Below, piece after piece: positions 14,730 through 22,032 of a DNA stretch of 30,070 nt. The notes beneath the pieces were generated by a model. It did not search any database, was not told the DNA's origin, and saw only the letters and a program-made list of their open reading frames with translations. Each line of letters begins with the position of its first letter. The first letter of the stretch is position 1. The DNA lies in IMG/VR virus record IMGVR_UViG_3300049846_001124, positions 1 to 30,070 of that record, one strand, 5' to 3'. Source of the stretch: a virus. The position numbers were made by a program, and so were the translations under genes.

Positions 14730-14918
14730 TCAAATCTCCGCTTGTTCGCCGGACAACGAAAGTCCGCACATGATCGAAACCGCCACGTCACGGCGGACCA
14801 GTTCGCCATCGTGCCGCCATTCGGTCGCGATGGCCCGGTCGTTTTCGCCTTCAGTTATGATGTCGGTCACTTCAAGCTGATCGCGCGGGATCAGCCCCTT
14901 GATCGTTTGAACGAGCAT
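14730..14918 (-). CDS. Small hypothetical protein (62 aa)
   Basis: 62 aa from ATG 14918, with GTGAGG as a modest SD. The larger open frame reaching 15167 runs into the adaptor gene and has non-coding character. The protein is acidic and compact: MLVQTIKGLIPRDQLEVTDI, then a Glu/Asp/Arg-rich middle (TEGENDRAIATEWRHDGELV) and a C-terminal stretch ending SGEQAEI. Its start lies only 12 bases after the U-tract of the terminator upstream. No family is recognised. Small proteins at this position can be tail-completion or regulatory proteins. Confidence 0.6.
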   Translation of the reverse strand: MLVQTIKGLIPRDQLEVTDIITEGENDRAIATEWRHDGELVRRDVAVSIMCGLSLSGEQAEI

Positions 14919-14929
14919 AAAAGCCTCAC

Positions 14930-14950
14930 AAAAAAGCCGCCCGAAGGCGG
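14930..14950 (-). terminator. Intrinsic terminator after the head-tail adaptor gene
   Basis: On the minus strand a perfect 5-bp stem CCGCC/GGCGG closes a UUCG tetraloop (the very stable C(UUCG)G form) and is followed by C and six T. It lies just after the adaptor stop and directly before the 62-aa gene start. Confidence 0.85.
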
Positions 14951-14955
14951 TAAAA

Positions 14956-15609
14956 CTAGCCGGTCGTGATGTTGAACGACTGCGTCGGATAGCGAAGCAG
15001 CGGATCGACAAGGCGCGGAGAACGGTCCTGCCTGCGCGGATAGGCGTCGAGCACCTTTTGCAAGGCAATGTCGAACAGTGCCGCTTGCTTCTCGCTGTTT
15101 GGCTCGTCGAAATATTCCTGGTAGAGATGCGCCAGGACGCCGTGAAAATACACGTCAGGGTGAGCAAGGCTCAGCCAGTTCGTGGTTGCCGTGCTTGTGA
15201 GCGCGGGAACCTTGGCCCAATAGATGATCGAAGCGGCATAGTTCTGATCCGGGGCTGGGTAGAACCGGAACTGCGTCCCGACTTGCGTATAGAACCTGGG
15301 CTGCGCGGTCAGCGCGCTTGCCTCGAACATCGCCTCCATATTCTGGGGCGCCGTAGGCAAAAGCCGTTCGCCGGTTGCGCTCAGCTCGAAACTTTCGATG
15401 TCCAAAATATCAGTCGGAGCAGCGATGTATTCGCCTGAAATCGTCGCCGTCGCGACCGTGTGCATAGGGCGCACCGGGAACAACGCCAGCCGCCGGTTTA
15501 TCTCGGCTCCGACCATCTCCAATGCGTCGTCGAACGGCGTAGTCTCAGCGGTGCGGTTCAACCGCCGGAACACCGCCGTCGACAGCCCGGAATAGGTCGT
15601 GACCGTCAT
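14956..15609 (-). CDS. Putative head-tail adaptor (phage adaptor protein)
   Basis: 217 aa. The N-terminal half is helical (TPFDDALEMVGAEINRRLAL), with short strands around IAAPTDILDIESFEL. The later part has the block YWAKVPALTSTATTNWLSLA, then HPDVYFHGVLAHLYQEYFDE, and a helical tail. A YWxKxPxLT...NWL...HPD.Y..G.L pattern is characteristic of phage adaptor proteins (DUF6682/gp11-like) that bind below the portal and recruit the tail. Its place after coat and decoration genes and before tail genes fits. The C-terminus is basic and polar (RRQDRSPRLVDPLLRYPTQS). It is followed by the UUCG terminator at 14930-14950. Confidence 0.7.
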   Translation of the reverse strand: MTVTTYSGLSTAVFRRLNRTAETTPFDDALEMVGAEINRRLALFPVRPMHTVATATISGEYIAAPTDILDIESFELSATGERLLPTAPQNMEAMFEASALTAQPRFYTQVGTQFRFYPAPDQNYAASIIYWAKVPALTSTATTNWLSLAHPDVYFHGVLAHLYQEYFDEPNSEKQAALFDIALQKVLDAYPRRQDRSPRLVDPLLRYPTQSFNITTG

Positions 15610-15623
15610 CGGCTACCCTCCAG

Positions 15624-15652
15624 AAAGCGGGGCGGGCCGAAACCCGCCCGCG
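15624..15652 (-). other. G+C-rich hairpin between decoration and adaptor genes
   Basis: On the minus strand GGGCGGG pairs with CCCGCCC across a TTTCGG loop, with extra G-C pairs outside and a short TTTC after it. It overlaps the short gap after the decoration gene. It may be a weak terminator or an mRNA stabilising/processing element. Confidence 0.4.
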
Positions 15653-15655
15653 CAA

Positions 15656-15976
15656 TCACGCATTGAACGATGCGCTGGTGCTCTCGGGCCTGCCGATCAC
15701 GATGGTGTAGGCTTCGGAAGCCGGGTTGACACTGCCAGCAGTCGGATTGACGAACTGGAGCGAAACCGTGTCAGCCGCCTTCACGCGGGCATTGCAGATG
15801 CCCACGCCCGCCGTCAGCGACGGTTTGTTAACGCTGACAACAACGTCCCCGACCTTCACGCCGGGAACGGTAACGTCCTGTTCGGCAGTCGTGATCGTCG
15901 AAACCGCCGCCGGGTCGAACGTGACCTGGACCGCGATCAGCTTCAGAATGTTCCCGTAAGGGATCATGGTGCTCAT
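15656..15976 (-). CDS. Capsid decoration-like / head protein (106 aa)
   Basis: 106 aa from ATG 15976, which has a near-perfect SD (GGAGG) eight bases upstream. The longer open frame extends antisense-like into the coat gene and is rejected. The protein is beta-rich with VTVPGVKVGDVVVSVNKPSL and VKAADTVSLQFVNPTAGSVN, a pattern I associate with small capsid-associated proteins encoded right after the major coat gene. The strong ribosome site fits high-level expression. Decoration or capsid cementing is therefore the best inference. No catalytic residues are seen. Confidence 0.65.
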   Translation of the reverse strand: MSTMIPYGNILKLIAVQVTFDPAAVSTITTAEQDVTVPGVKVGDVVVSVNKPSLTAGVGICNARVKAADTVSLQFVNPTAGSVNPASEAYTIVIGRPESTSASFNA

Positions 15977-15992
15977 TTTGCGTCCTCCATTG

Positions 15993-16014
15993 GGGGCGGA
16001 GTTTCCCCCGCCCC
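15993..16014 (-). other. Stem-loop between coat and decoration genes
   Basis: GGGGCGG and CCGCCCC form a perfect 7-bp stem around an 8-base loop in the 46-base gap between the coat stop and the decoration start. No U-tract follows, so it is more likely an mRNA stability or processing hairpin than a terminator. Confidence 0.5.
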
Positions 16015-16022
16015 TTGGATCA

Positions 16023-17195
16023 TCAGTTGTTGTGGAGGCGCACAGCCAACTGCGGACGCAGCGGCTTGTAGCCGTAAAGGACATCGAGACGAGTCGGGAA
16101 CTTGTCGTTGTTGATGTCGTACTGGCGAACCATGCGCATCGAGATGCCGTCGAACACCTCGCGAGCCTTCCAGTCCACGCCATCGGGCATGACCAGATCG
16201 GCGGTCGCGAACGCAAACGCGCCTTCTTGGTAAAGCAACGACGTACCGACAGCGGTCGAAGCCGTGCCGAGGAAGGTGATCGCCGAGTTATCCGCAGCGG
16301 AGTTTGACACGTTCTGGGTAGCACCCGAGGCGACAATCGCCGGGCTGATCGGGAACGAGGTGGTGGTCGCACCAGCCCCGATCACGAACTGTTGCAGGAT
16401 GCCGGTCGAGACCTTCGTCTCGGGATGCACCTTGAACACGCCCGCGATGGTGATGACATCGCCTTCGGACGGAGCCGTCGCGCCGGTATCGACCGCGAGG
16501 GTCGAGCCGGTCTGGGTAGCGCCGTTGGTCAGATAGGCGGTGTTCGAGCCGCCGCGAGTGTGGGCAGGCCACATCGTGTTTTCCATGAAGTCGAACCCGG
16601 CGGTCCGGCCCATATAGCCTTCGCGATACTGCTTGGCGATGTTGCCCGAATCCTGGAACAGACCTTTGAGCGCATCGACCAGATCGACGTTGTCCTGGGT
16701 GTTCAGGTTCGCCGAACGCGAGTTCAGCGGGGTAAGCGCGTCCTGGAGAATTTTGCGCCCCGCCAGAACCTTCGCCAGAGTAAGCGCCGAACCGCCGTTC
16801 CACACCGACTGATAGACGCTCTTGTACATCGTCATCGCGTCGTATTCGATGTTGGCGGCGAGGACCGACATCGCCGGTTCGATGATCCGCTTCGAGAAGT
16901 CATCGAGCGACATGGTGAGGTCAACGCTGGTGAAGTTCAGGTCAACGCCCTTCTGGGTCGCGACCTGGAGCGTCACGCTGCTTTCCGTGGTGTCCTGCGC
17001 GCTCAGCGTCGCGCCGGTGCGCACGGTGTACTGATTGGGCAGCCTGATCTTGAGGCTGTCGCCGATCTTGGCCCCAGACTTGGCGAACGAGTCGTCATAG
17101 TCGCGGGTGATCGAACCGACAAAATTGAGCTTCTGGTGAAGCACGCGAAGCGCCTCGCGCGTGACAGCGGTCGGCGTAAGGAGAGTATTGGCCAT
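16023..17195 (-). CDS. Major capsid protein, P22 coat family
   Basis: 390 aa. The N-terminus MANTLLTPTAVTREALRVLH followed by NFVGSITRDYDDSFAKSGAKIGDSL is a hallmark of P22-type coat proteins (P22_CoatProtein family, HK97 fold with an inserted domain). It continues with LSAQDTTESSVTLQVATQKG, a helical spine region (ANIEYDAMTMYKSVYQSVWN), and a beta-rich part that may include the I-domain (GDVITIAGVFKVHPETKVST). It is somewhat shorter than the 430-residue P22 protein. It follows scaffold and portal in transcription order, as expected for procapsid genes. The SD AAGGA lies about 9 bases before ATG 17195. It should be the most abundant virion protein. Confidence 0.9.
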   Translation of the reverse strand: MANTLLTPTAVTREALRVLHQKLNFVGSITRDYDDSFAKSGAKIGDSLKIRLPNQYTVRTGATLSAQDTTESSVTLQVATQKGVDLNFTSVDLTMSLDDFSKRIIEPAMSVLAANIEYDAMTMYKSVYQSVWNGGSALTLAKVLAGRKILQDALTPLNSRSANLNTQDNVDLVDALKGLFQDSGNIAKQYREGYMGRTAGFDFMENTMWPAHTRGGSNTAYLTNGATQTGSTLAVDTGATAPSEGDVITIAGVFKVHPETKVSTGILQQFVIGAGATTTSFPISPAIVASGATQNVSNSAADNSAITFLGTASTAVGTSLLYQEGAFAFATADLVMPDGVDWKAREVFDGISMRMVRQYDINNDKFPTRLDVLYGYKPLRPQLAVRLHNN

Positions 17196-17212
17196 CGAAA
17201 AATGTCCTTCTG

Positions 17213-17228
17213 GCCCGGCGAACCGGGC
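17213..17228 (-). other. UUCG hairpin in the coat-gene leader
   Basis: A 6-bp stem GCCCGG/CCGGGC closes a UUCG loop in the 75-base gap between scaffold and coat genes, just upstream of the coat SD. The minus strand has no U-tract directly after it. It probably shapes or protects the 5' end of coat mRNA. Confidence 0.5.
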
Positions 17229-17270
17229 GCGGGGAAAGCCGACGCTTCACAGCGTGGGCATTCGGTTGGG

Positions 17271-18110
17271 TTATCGTGCCTGCGCTTGCCGCTGCTTCAT
17301 CCAGTCATTGATCGAAGCGCGGTCATCCAGCCCCTTGCGAGGCACGGAACCGCCCTTCACTTTCGCCGCTGGCTTGACAGCAGGTTGCTCAGGCTTCGGC
17401 TTGGGAGGCTTGGCCGTCAGCGCCGCAAACGCGGCATGAACCAGCTTGACCTGACGGGGATCGTGCAAGGCGTCGACAAACTCCGCCTCGTCGAATCCGA
17501 ACGTCTCGGCAAACCGCTTCAAGTCTTGCGCCTTGGCTTCGCCCCAATCGGGAATTTCCTTTTCGAGGACCGCCATGCTCCCCCGAAACTGCTCGGCGCG
17601 TTCGCGCTGCGTCTCGGCTTCACGGCTGCCCTGAAGGCCCGTCAATTTCTTTTCGGCCTCGCCACGGTCTTCTTTCAGCCGCTCGTATTGCCGCCAGAGG
17701 CGATTGGCGTCCGCCGGGGATTCCCGGTCAAGAGCGTCCCAATCGATGTTCTTGTATTGCTCCAGGGCGGCGTCGAGCGCCACCGTTCGCGCACGAACAT
17801 TGATTTCCTCATCGCTAACGGCTTCAGCCGCCGCGATCCGGTCCTGCAACACCCGGCGCATCTCCGCGACTTCCTGCGTCTTGCGCGTGTAGTCGGGGCG
17901 AAGCATGAACTCGTCCTTGAGTTCGGCGGGCAGCTTGTAGGTCTTGCCCTTGATCTCAAGTTCGACAGTTTCCGGCTCGGCTTCATCCTGTTCCCCGTCG
18001 GGATCGGCTTCAGCCTCTTCGGACTCGCTGGCATCGAGTTCCAAATCGTCATTGGGTACGTCTTCGACTTCCGGCACGTCTTCGACGCCCGGCTCGGTCG
18101 CGGTTTCCAT
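17271..18110 (-). CDS. Capsid scaffolding protein
   Basis: 279 aa, almost wholly charged and helical. Residues 1-50 are extremely acidic (PEVEDVPNDDLELDASESEE). The middle, about 70-190, is rich in Glu, Arg, Ala and Gln and probably coiled coil. The C-terminus is Pro/Lys-rich (AKPPKPKPEQPAVKPAAKVK) and ends in a short basic helix (DDRASINDWMKQRQAQAR). Acidic N-terminus, long helix and basic coat-binding end are the usual pattern of phage scaffolds such as P22 gp8. Position between portal and coat is exactly that of scaffold genes. ATG 18110 follows an AGG-type ribosome site 15 bases after the portal stop. Confidence 0.85.
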   Translation of the reverse strand: METATEPGVEDVPEVEDVPNDDLELDASESEEAEADPDGEQDEAEPETVELEIKGKTYKLPAELKDEFMLRPDYTRKTQEVAEMRRVLQDRIAAAEAVSDEEINVRARTVALDAALEQYKNIDWDALDRESPADANRLWRQYERLKEDRGEAEKKLTGLQGSREAETQRERAEQFRGSMAVLEKEIPDWGEAKAQDLKRFAETFGFDEAEFVDALHDPRQVKLVHAAFAALTAKPPKPKPEQPAVKPAAKVKGGSVPRKGLDDRASINDWMKQRQAQAR

Positions 18111-18125
18111 GTTTTTGCCTCTAGG

Positions 18126-19952
18126 TTATGCGACTGCCCGGAAAGGCTCGGTCGCGGGTGCACCGCCGCGAAGCATCGGACCATAAGCGGCCTCTGCTTG
18201 CGCACGGATTCGGTCGGTCTCAGCTTCCATCGCCTTGATCCGCAGTTCTTCCTGCTTCAATGCGAGTTCCTGAGCCTTGATGTCGTTCTCGGCGAGCTGC
18301 GCGCGCAAGCCGTCCATTTCCTCTTGCACTTCCGGCGGAATCCCGCCCGCCTCGATCTTGTCCGCAGCTTCGTCGGCACCCGGCCAATCGGACTGGCGCA
18401 AATACATGGGGCCGAGCACCTGGGCGCTCTCGGGAACACTGCGGATAATTTCGATCAGTTCGGCGCGGGTTTCCTCGCGCAACGAGGTGTAACCCGGTCC
18501 GACCTTGACGACCAGGTCGTATTTGCCAGCCGACAGGTCGTAGATGCGATCTACTTGCTCCTGCTGTTCCTGCATGCCCTGGAAAGCCTGCATGGCTTCC
18601 TGCATCGGGTCCGCTGGGCCAATCTTGACATTGCGCGGCTTCATATCCTCGCCAAGAATACGGACGACGCGCTGCGAATTGTAAACCTTGGGGATCAGGT
18701 CGATCAGGATGCGGCCTGCATGGCGCAGCGCGCGCGAAACGTTGTCGATGAAATGGAAGGTCGCAACGTCCCCTTCCATTTGGCGCTGCCGGATCGCGAC
18801 GCCGCTGGTCTCGTTGCTCTTGTTGCCTAGAGAGGCGTCATAGACACCTAAAACCGCCTTGATGCCGTCAGCAGCGCTGAGCATGGCTTGGACCATCCCG
18901 GCGGGAACGCCATCGAACGGTTCGCGCGAAGGGCGCTGCGTGCCGCGCTTGTGCTCAAGATAAGCGTGGTTTGCGCTGTGTGCGGTATTCCAGCGCGGGT
19001 CGATGTCGAACGCGCCTTCCTCGCCGATGAACGGCACACGCGGCGCAAGCGCCACCATCTCGGTTGCCGCAGTCAGCCAGTAGTTGAACCGGCGCTGGCT
19101 GTCCTTGGCCTGGTTGATCAGGCTGCGGAAATAGCGCTTCCCCTCGACGTTAATCTCGTCCCCATAAACCGGCACGATGGGGATGAACTTGCCCGGCCAT
19201 TCGTTGGTTTCGAGAACTTCCGCCGCGTTGAGGATGTATTGCGTGACCTTGTCGCCCTCACGGTGCCAATACTCGGCAACCATGATGCGATCTTCCTCGC
19301 GCCACGGAGATTCGATCCCCGTAAAGTCCGTGTCGAAGTCGCTGGTTTCGGCGGTGGGATAAGCCGCTTCAAACTCATCCCTACCCAGCATACTGACGAC
19401 AAAACAGCAGTTCCAATCCGAACCATCGACCGACTCGCCATGCGGGTCGCCATAGACCGTGAACGGGTTGGCGATACGCTCGAAAGCGAGGTCCGGCCCC
19501 TCTTCGGTGATGTTGATGCGAAAATAGCCGAAGCCGTTACTGACCGCGCTTTCCGCCGCCGTGTCGGTCGCTACGTCGCCATCTGACGTGACCTGGATAT
19601 TGCGTATCAGACCGTTGAAAACCTCGGCAGTATCCTTGTCCGCGCCATCGTCGGCGGGGTGGACGATAATCCCCGGCTTGTTTTGCCGAACCTCATTGAC
19701 CACCTGGTAGATGAATGGGCGCAGCCGGTTTTCGGTCAAGCAAGGACGTGGCCCATAGGGATCGCCTTCGCGCTGGCGGCGAATGAAGTCCGGCCACTGT
19801 TCCCCGAGCCGGGCGAACTTCAAATCCTCCAAACCTTCGTCGCGCGTGTCCTGCTCACGTTCCTGCGCCAGTTTGAACTTATCGCGGGCGAGCTGGACGA
19901 TTTCCTCGTTGGTCAAGTCCCGCACTCCCGACAAACCCGGCGAACGCGCCAC
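18126..19952 (-). CDS. Portal protein, P22 family
   Basis: Up to 608 aa. Typical P22-portal blocks are visible: LRPFIYQVVNEVRQNKPGI, AAESAVSNGFGYFRI, FERIANPFTVYGDPHGES and GIKAVLGVYDASLGNKSNET followed by SGVAIRQRQMEGD. A long C-terminal helical region (about 470-600, Glu/Gln/Ala-rich) corresponds to the barrel. The protein forms the dodecameric ring for DNA packaging and tail attachment. Two starts are possible: GTG 19952 with a GGA site, giving a 40-bp overlap with the 49-aa gene, or TTG 19916 with GGGAG eight bases upstream, giving a 4-bp TTGA overlap and 596 aa. The second fits the window's junction pattern better, but the longer form is listed. Confidence 0.92.
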   Translation of the reverse strand: MARSPGLSGVRDLTNEEIVQLARDKFKLAQEREQDTRDEGLEDLKFARLGEQWPDFIRRQREGDPYGPRPCLTENRLRPFIYQVVNEVRQNKPGIIVHPADDGADKDTAEVFNGLIRNIQVTSDGDVATDTAAESAVSNGFGYFRINITEEGPDLAFERIANPFTVYGDPHGESVDGSDWNCCFVVSMLGRDEFEAAYPTAETSDFDTDFTGIESPWREEDRIMVAEYWHREGDKVTQYILNAAEVLETNEWPGKFIPIVPVYGDEINVEGKRYFRSLINQAKDSQRRFNYWLTAATEMVALAPRVPFIGEEGAFDIDPRWNTAHSANHAYLEHKRGTQRPSREPFDGVPAGMVQAMLSAADGIKAVLGVYDASLGNKSNETSGVAIRQRQMEGDVATFHFIDNVSRALRHAGRILIDLIPKVYNSQRVVRILGEDMKPRNVKIGPADPMQEAMQAFQGMQEQQEQVDRIYDLSAGKYDLVVKVGPGYTSLREETRAELIEIIRSVPESAQVLGPMYLRQSDWPGADEAADKIEAGGIPPEVQEEMDGLRAQLAENDIKAQELALKQEELRIKAMEAETDRIRAQAEAAYGPMLRGGAPATEPFRAVA

Positions 19953-20062
19953 AGCTTTCCATCCGCGTCGCGATCCTCAATCAACTTTGTATTGGCGCGC
20001 ACATTGCCCACGTAGCGGGCGATGGCGTCGTGAGTTTCAGCAGTGAGGTTGCGAACAGTCAT
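19913..20062 (-). CDS. Small hypothetical protein (49 aa)
   Basis: 49 aa from ATG 20062, in an ATGA overlap with the 55-aa gene. Composition is polar and charged: MTVRNLTAETHDAIARYVGN, then an Asp/Lys/Arg-rich part ending VRRVCRECGT with a Cys-x-x-Cys pair. A single CxxC is too little for a full zinc ribbon by itself, but two chains could share a metal. It lies between terminase and portal, and its end overlaps the portal start. No family is recognised. Confidence 0.6.
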   Translation of the reverse strand: MTVRNLTAETHDAIARYVGNVRANTKLIEDRDADGKLWRVRRVCRECGT

Positions 20063-20226
20063 CCCATCCATCCCCGGGCGCGATGGCGTTCGATTCGTGC
20101 GGGCTTGGTGTGATTGGAGAGCGCGGCAATGCGTTGGCGTTGGGCCTGGCTGACATAACCCCCCGCGATGCCGGAGATTAAAAACAGCAGTTCCACAGCT
20201 TCCAGCAGGGCGTCTTCGTCGGTCAT
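20059..20226 (-). CDS. Small hypothetical protein (55 aa) after TerL
   Basis: 55 aa from ATG 20226, in an ATGA overlap with the TerL stop, and ending in an ATGA overlap with the next small gene. The first half is acidic then hydrophobic (TDEDALLEAVELLFLISGIA). The second is strongly basic (AQRQRIAALSNHTKPARIER and HRARGWMG). The last residues GWMG repeat the TerL C-terminus, because both ends are encoded by the same 13-bp sequence. No family is recognised. The acidic-hydrophobic-basic layout could bind a partner protein or nucleic acid. Confidence 0.6.
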   Translation of the reverse strand: MTDEDALLEAVELLFLISGIAGGYVSQAQRQRIAALSNHTKPARIERHRARGWMG

Positions 20227-21530
20227 CCCATCCAGCCCCCCGCCCCAATGTGGTGACGCACAGCCGGACGCGATAGAACCCTGGGTTCTTCGTAAGCGAC
20301 GCAGCCGGTGCCGAAGGCGTCCGCGCTATGGCTCGACCAATCGTGGTTCGGACCGAGACCGATCTCGCGCTTCTCGTCTTTCTTTTCGTGATACCAACCA
20401 AGCGCCTGTAGTCCGGTGGCGCACGCCGTTTCATCGAACCGCATCCGACCGAACAGTTCGCGGCCCTTCTCGACCCGCTGCATTGCAGCACCCTTCCCCT
20501 GGTTGGGGATGACCGTCACGGTGTAGCCAGCGCCCTCGAATGCCTTGCGGTATGAGGTATCGAATACCTTGTCCTGCTGGTCGCCGTCGTGCGGCAGGTA
20601 GATCGTCGCCTTATCAGGCGTGTAGCCTTGCGAGCGCAGCCAGTTCAGGTGCGCAGCCAGCGGCTGCCCCTGCACCTCGTAGTGGTTGACCCAGCGTATC
20701 TCCAAGCAGATCCACTGCGCGGCCCAGAACACGAAATTGTCAGCCTTCGCCCCCGTCCCGCCGATGTCCGCGAACAGGCGAATGACCATGTGCGGGTCTT
20801 CCGGGACGAATCCGATGCGACCGCCCTCCTTCGCCGCCAGAAGGTGTGGGCCGTAGTAAGCCCCCTCCTGCAACGACAGATACTCGCCCTCCCAAATGTG
20901 GCCATACAAATGTGGCCTCTCAAGCTTGTCCTTTTGCCGCTGGCGTTCGAGGATCGCCGGAAACCATGGGTTGTCGCGGTGGTTCATCTCCACGATTTTC
21001 GTGCGCGGGTCGGTGCTGTTGCGAAACCGCTTGTTAGTCGCCGACTTCTCGCGCTCCGGGTTCCATGTAAGCCAGAGTTCGCTGTCTTCCTCACGAAGCG
21101 TCGGGATAAGCTTGACCCAAGCTTCCTCGATTACGTTCTCGGCTTCCTCGATCCACGCTAGCAGAATCCGGGACGTTGACTTGATGCTGTCGATATTACG
21201 GTCAAGGCCGGAGAACACGTATTTGATCCGGCCGGACCGGGTGCGGATATAGTTTTCGCCGATGTCGAAATGAGCCGCCAGCCAGGGCTCCGAACGAATA
21301 GCTGCCTTGACTTCCTCCATTGAGGAATCCGCCAGGCTGTTCTGAAACTGTCTGCCACAAAGGATGATGCCTTCGCGGCCTTCCTGATCCCATTTGTAGG
21401 CGCGAACCGCCGTCATCTTGGCGAAGGTCCGGCTCTTTGCCGAGCCGCGTCCGCCGTGCGACCCTCTTACATCCGCCTCGCCTTCGAAGACCGGAACAAG
21501 CTTGTCCGGTATCTTGATGCTAGCTTTCAC
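20223..21530 (-). CDS. terL: Terminase large subunit (packaging ATPase/nuclease)
   Basis: 435 aa, GTG start at 21530. The ATPase domain has a Walker-A-like GGRGSAKS (26-33), a Walker B segment ILLAWIEEAE (122-131) with its catalytic acid, and a coupling motif LWLTWNP near 152-158. The RNase-H-like nuclease domain shows three acidic centres: FADIGG (Asp255), LPHDGDQQDK (Asp315) and SSHSADAFG (Asp404). All motifs for motor and DNA cleavage appear present. The length fits compact TerL proteins. It overlaps the TerS stop by 11 bp and the 55-aa gene by 4 bp. It powers DNA translocation into the procapsid through the portal encoded downstream. Confidence 0.93.
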   Translation of the reverse strand: MKASIKIPDKLVPVFEGEADVRGSHGGRGSAKSRTFAKMTAVRAYKWDQEGREGIILCGRQFQNSLADSSMEEVKAAIRSEPWLAAHFDIGENYIRTRSGRIKYVFSGLDRNIDSIKSTSRILLAWIEEAENVIEEAWVKLIPTLREEDSELWLTWNPEREKSATNKRFRNSTDPRTKIVEMNHRDNPWFPAILERQRQKDKLERPHLYGHIWEGEYLSLQEGAYYGPHLLAAKEGGRIGFVPEDPHMVIRLFADIGGTGAKADNFVFWAAQWICLEIRWVNHYEVQGQPLAAHLNWLRSQGYTPDKATIYLPHDGDQQDKVFDTSYRKAFEGAGYTVTVIPNQGKGAAMQRVEKGRELFGRMRFDETACATGLQALGWYHEKKDEKREIGLGPNHDWSSHSADAFGTGCVAYEEPRVLSRPAVRHHIGAGGWMG

Positions 21531-21810
21531 CGGGCCGCACGCCCACTAGCTCAATGCGCGTCACAACCTGGACTGCGCCGCCATCTTCATCCCCGGTGAC
21601 GACCGTGCTCGGCTTCCCCCACCCCCGGTCAAGCAATGCCGTCGAGGCCGAAACCTTGGCGGCGTCGCTTTGGCTGGTCAACATAATCTGCGCCAGCGTC
21701 TCCAGCGCGGCCTGAGTATATTCGCGTGCCGCCGCCTTTACCTCGGGGACGGTCTTGTTGCGCGAACCCTGCGGACGACCAGCGCCCTCGCGCTTGCCTC
21801 CGCGCGCCAT
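21520..21810 (-). CDS. terS: Putative terminase small subunit
   Basis: 96 aa, with a basic N-terminus GGKREGAGRPQGSRNKTV that resembles DNA-binding starts of many phage small-terminase-like proteins. A helical middle (TQAALETLAQIMLTSQSDAA) could oligomerise, and the end includes LLDRGWGKP and a beta-rich tail. Placement immediately before TerL with an 11-bp overlap is the strongest evidence. A very good SD (AAAGGAAAT) precedes ATG 21810. It would recognise the packaging site, which may lie in or near the structured gap just upstream. It is short for a TerS, so the call is inference from context. Confidence 0.7.
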   Translation of the reverse strand: MARGGKREGAGRPQGSRNKTVPEVKAAAREYTQAALETLAQIMLTSQSDAAKVSASTALLDRGWGKPSTVVTGDEDGGAVQVVTRIELVGVRPGES

Positions 21811-22032
21811 ATGATTTCCTTTGATATGTTTTTCACAGGGCCAAATTATCGCCCGCCTCAGTCACGCACTGCACTGTGCCACATCGCCCCCGTTAATGAG
21901 GCGCTCCGTGTTTGATCGGCGGTGTCTGTCGTGAGAGAGGCGGGCTGGCGCGGAGAGGGACGCGCCGTGGGAAAGCCTTGGTGGCGCAATTCGCCACTAT
22001 GGGTTTTTCCCTTATCACTCCCGTAAAAAAAG
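21811..22032. other. Structured intergenic region between the GIY-YIG gene and TerS
   Basis: This 222-bp gap holds no convincing ORF. It contains three hairpins: 21947-21966 (GGCGCG/CGCGCC), 21981-21997 (GTGGCG/CGCCAC) and 22001-22011 (GGG/CCC). A near-palindromic GCAC/GTGC cluster lies at about 21866-21879. GATAAT, a -10-like hexamer on the minus strand, is at 21845-21850 without a clear -35. A TTTTTCACA sequence at 21829-21837 fits the DnaA-box consensus TTWTNCACA. Late promoter, packaging site and antitermination target are all possible. Confidence 0.5.

Noticed and set aside
16392-18830. 812-codon plus-strand open frame opposite coat, scaffold and portal
   Set aside because: It is exactly antisense to three strongly supported genes, has no family character, and is expected from high G+C codon bias.
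21811-22032. Possible tRNA or small RNA gene in the gap
   Set aside because: Hairpins do not assemble into a cloverleaf, and no CCA end or T-loop motif was found.
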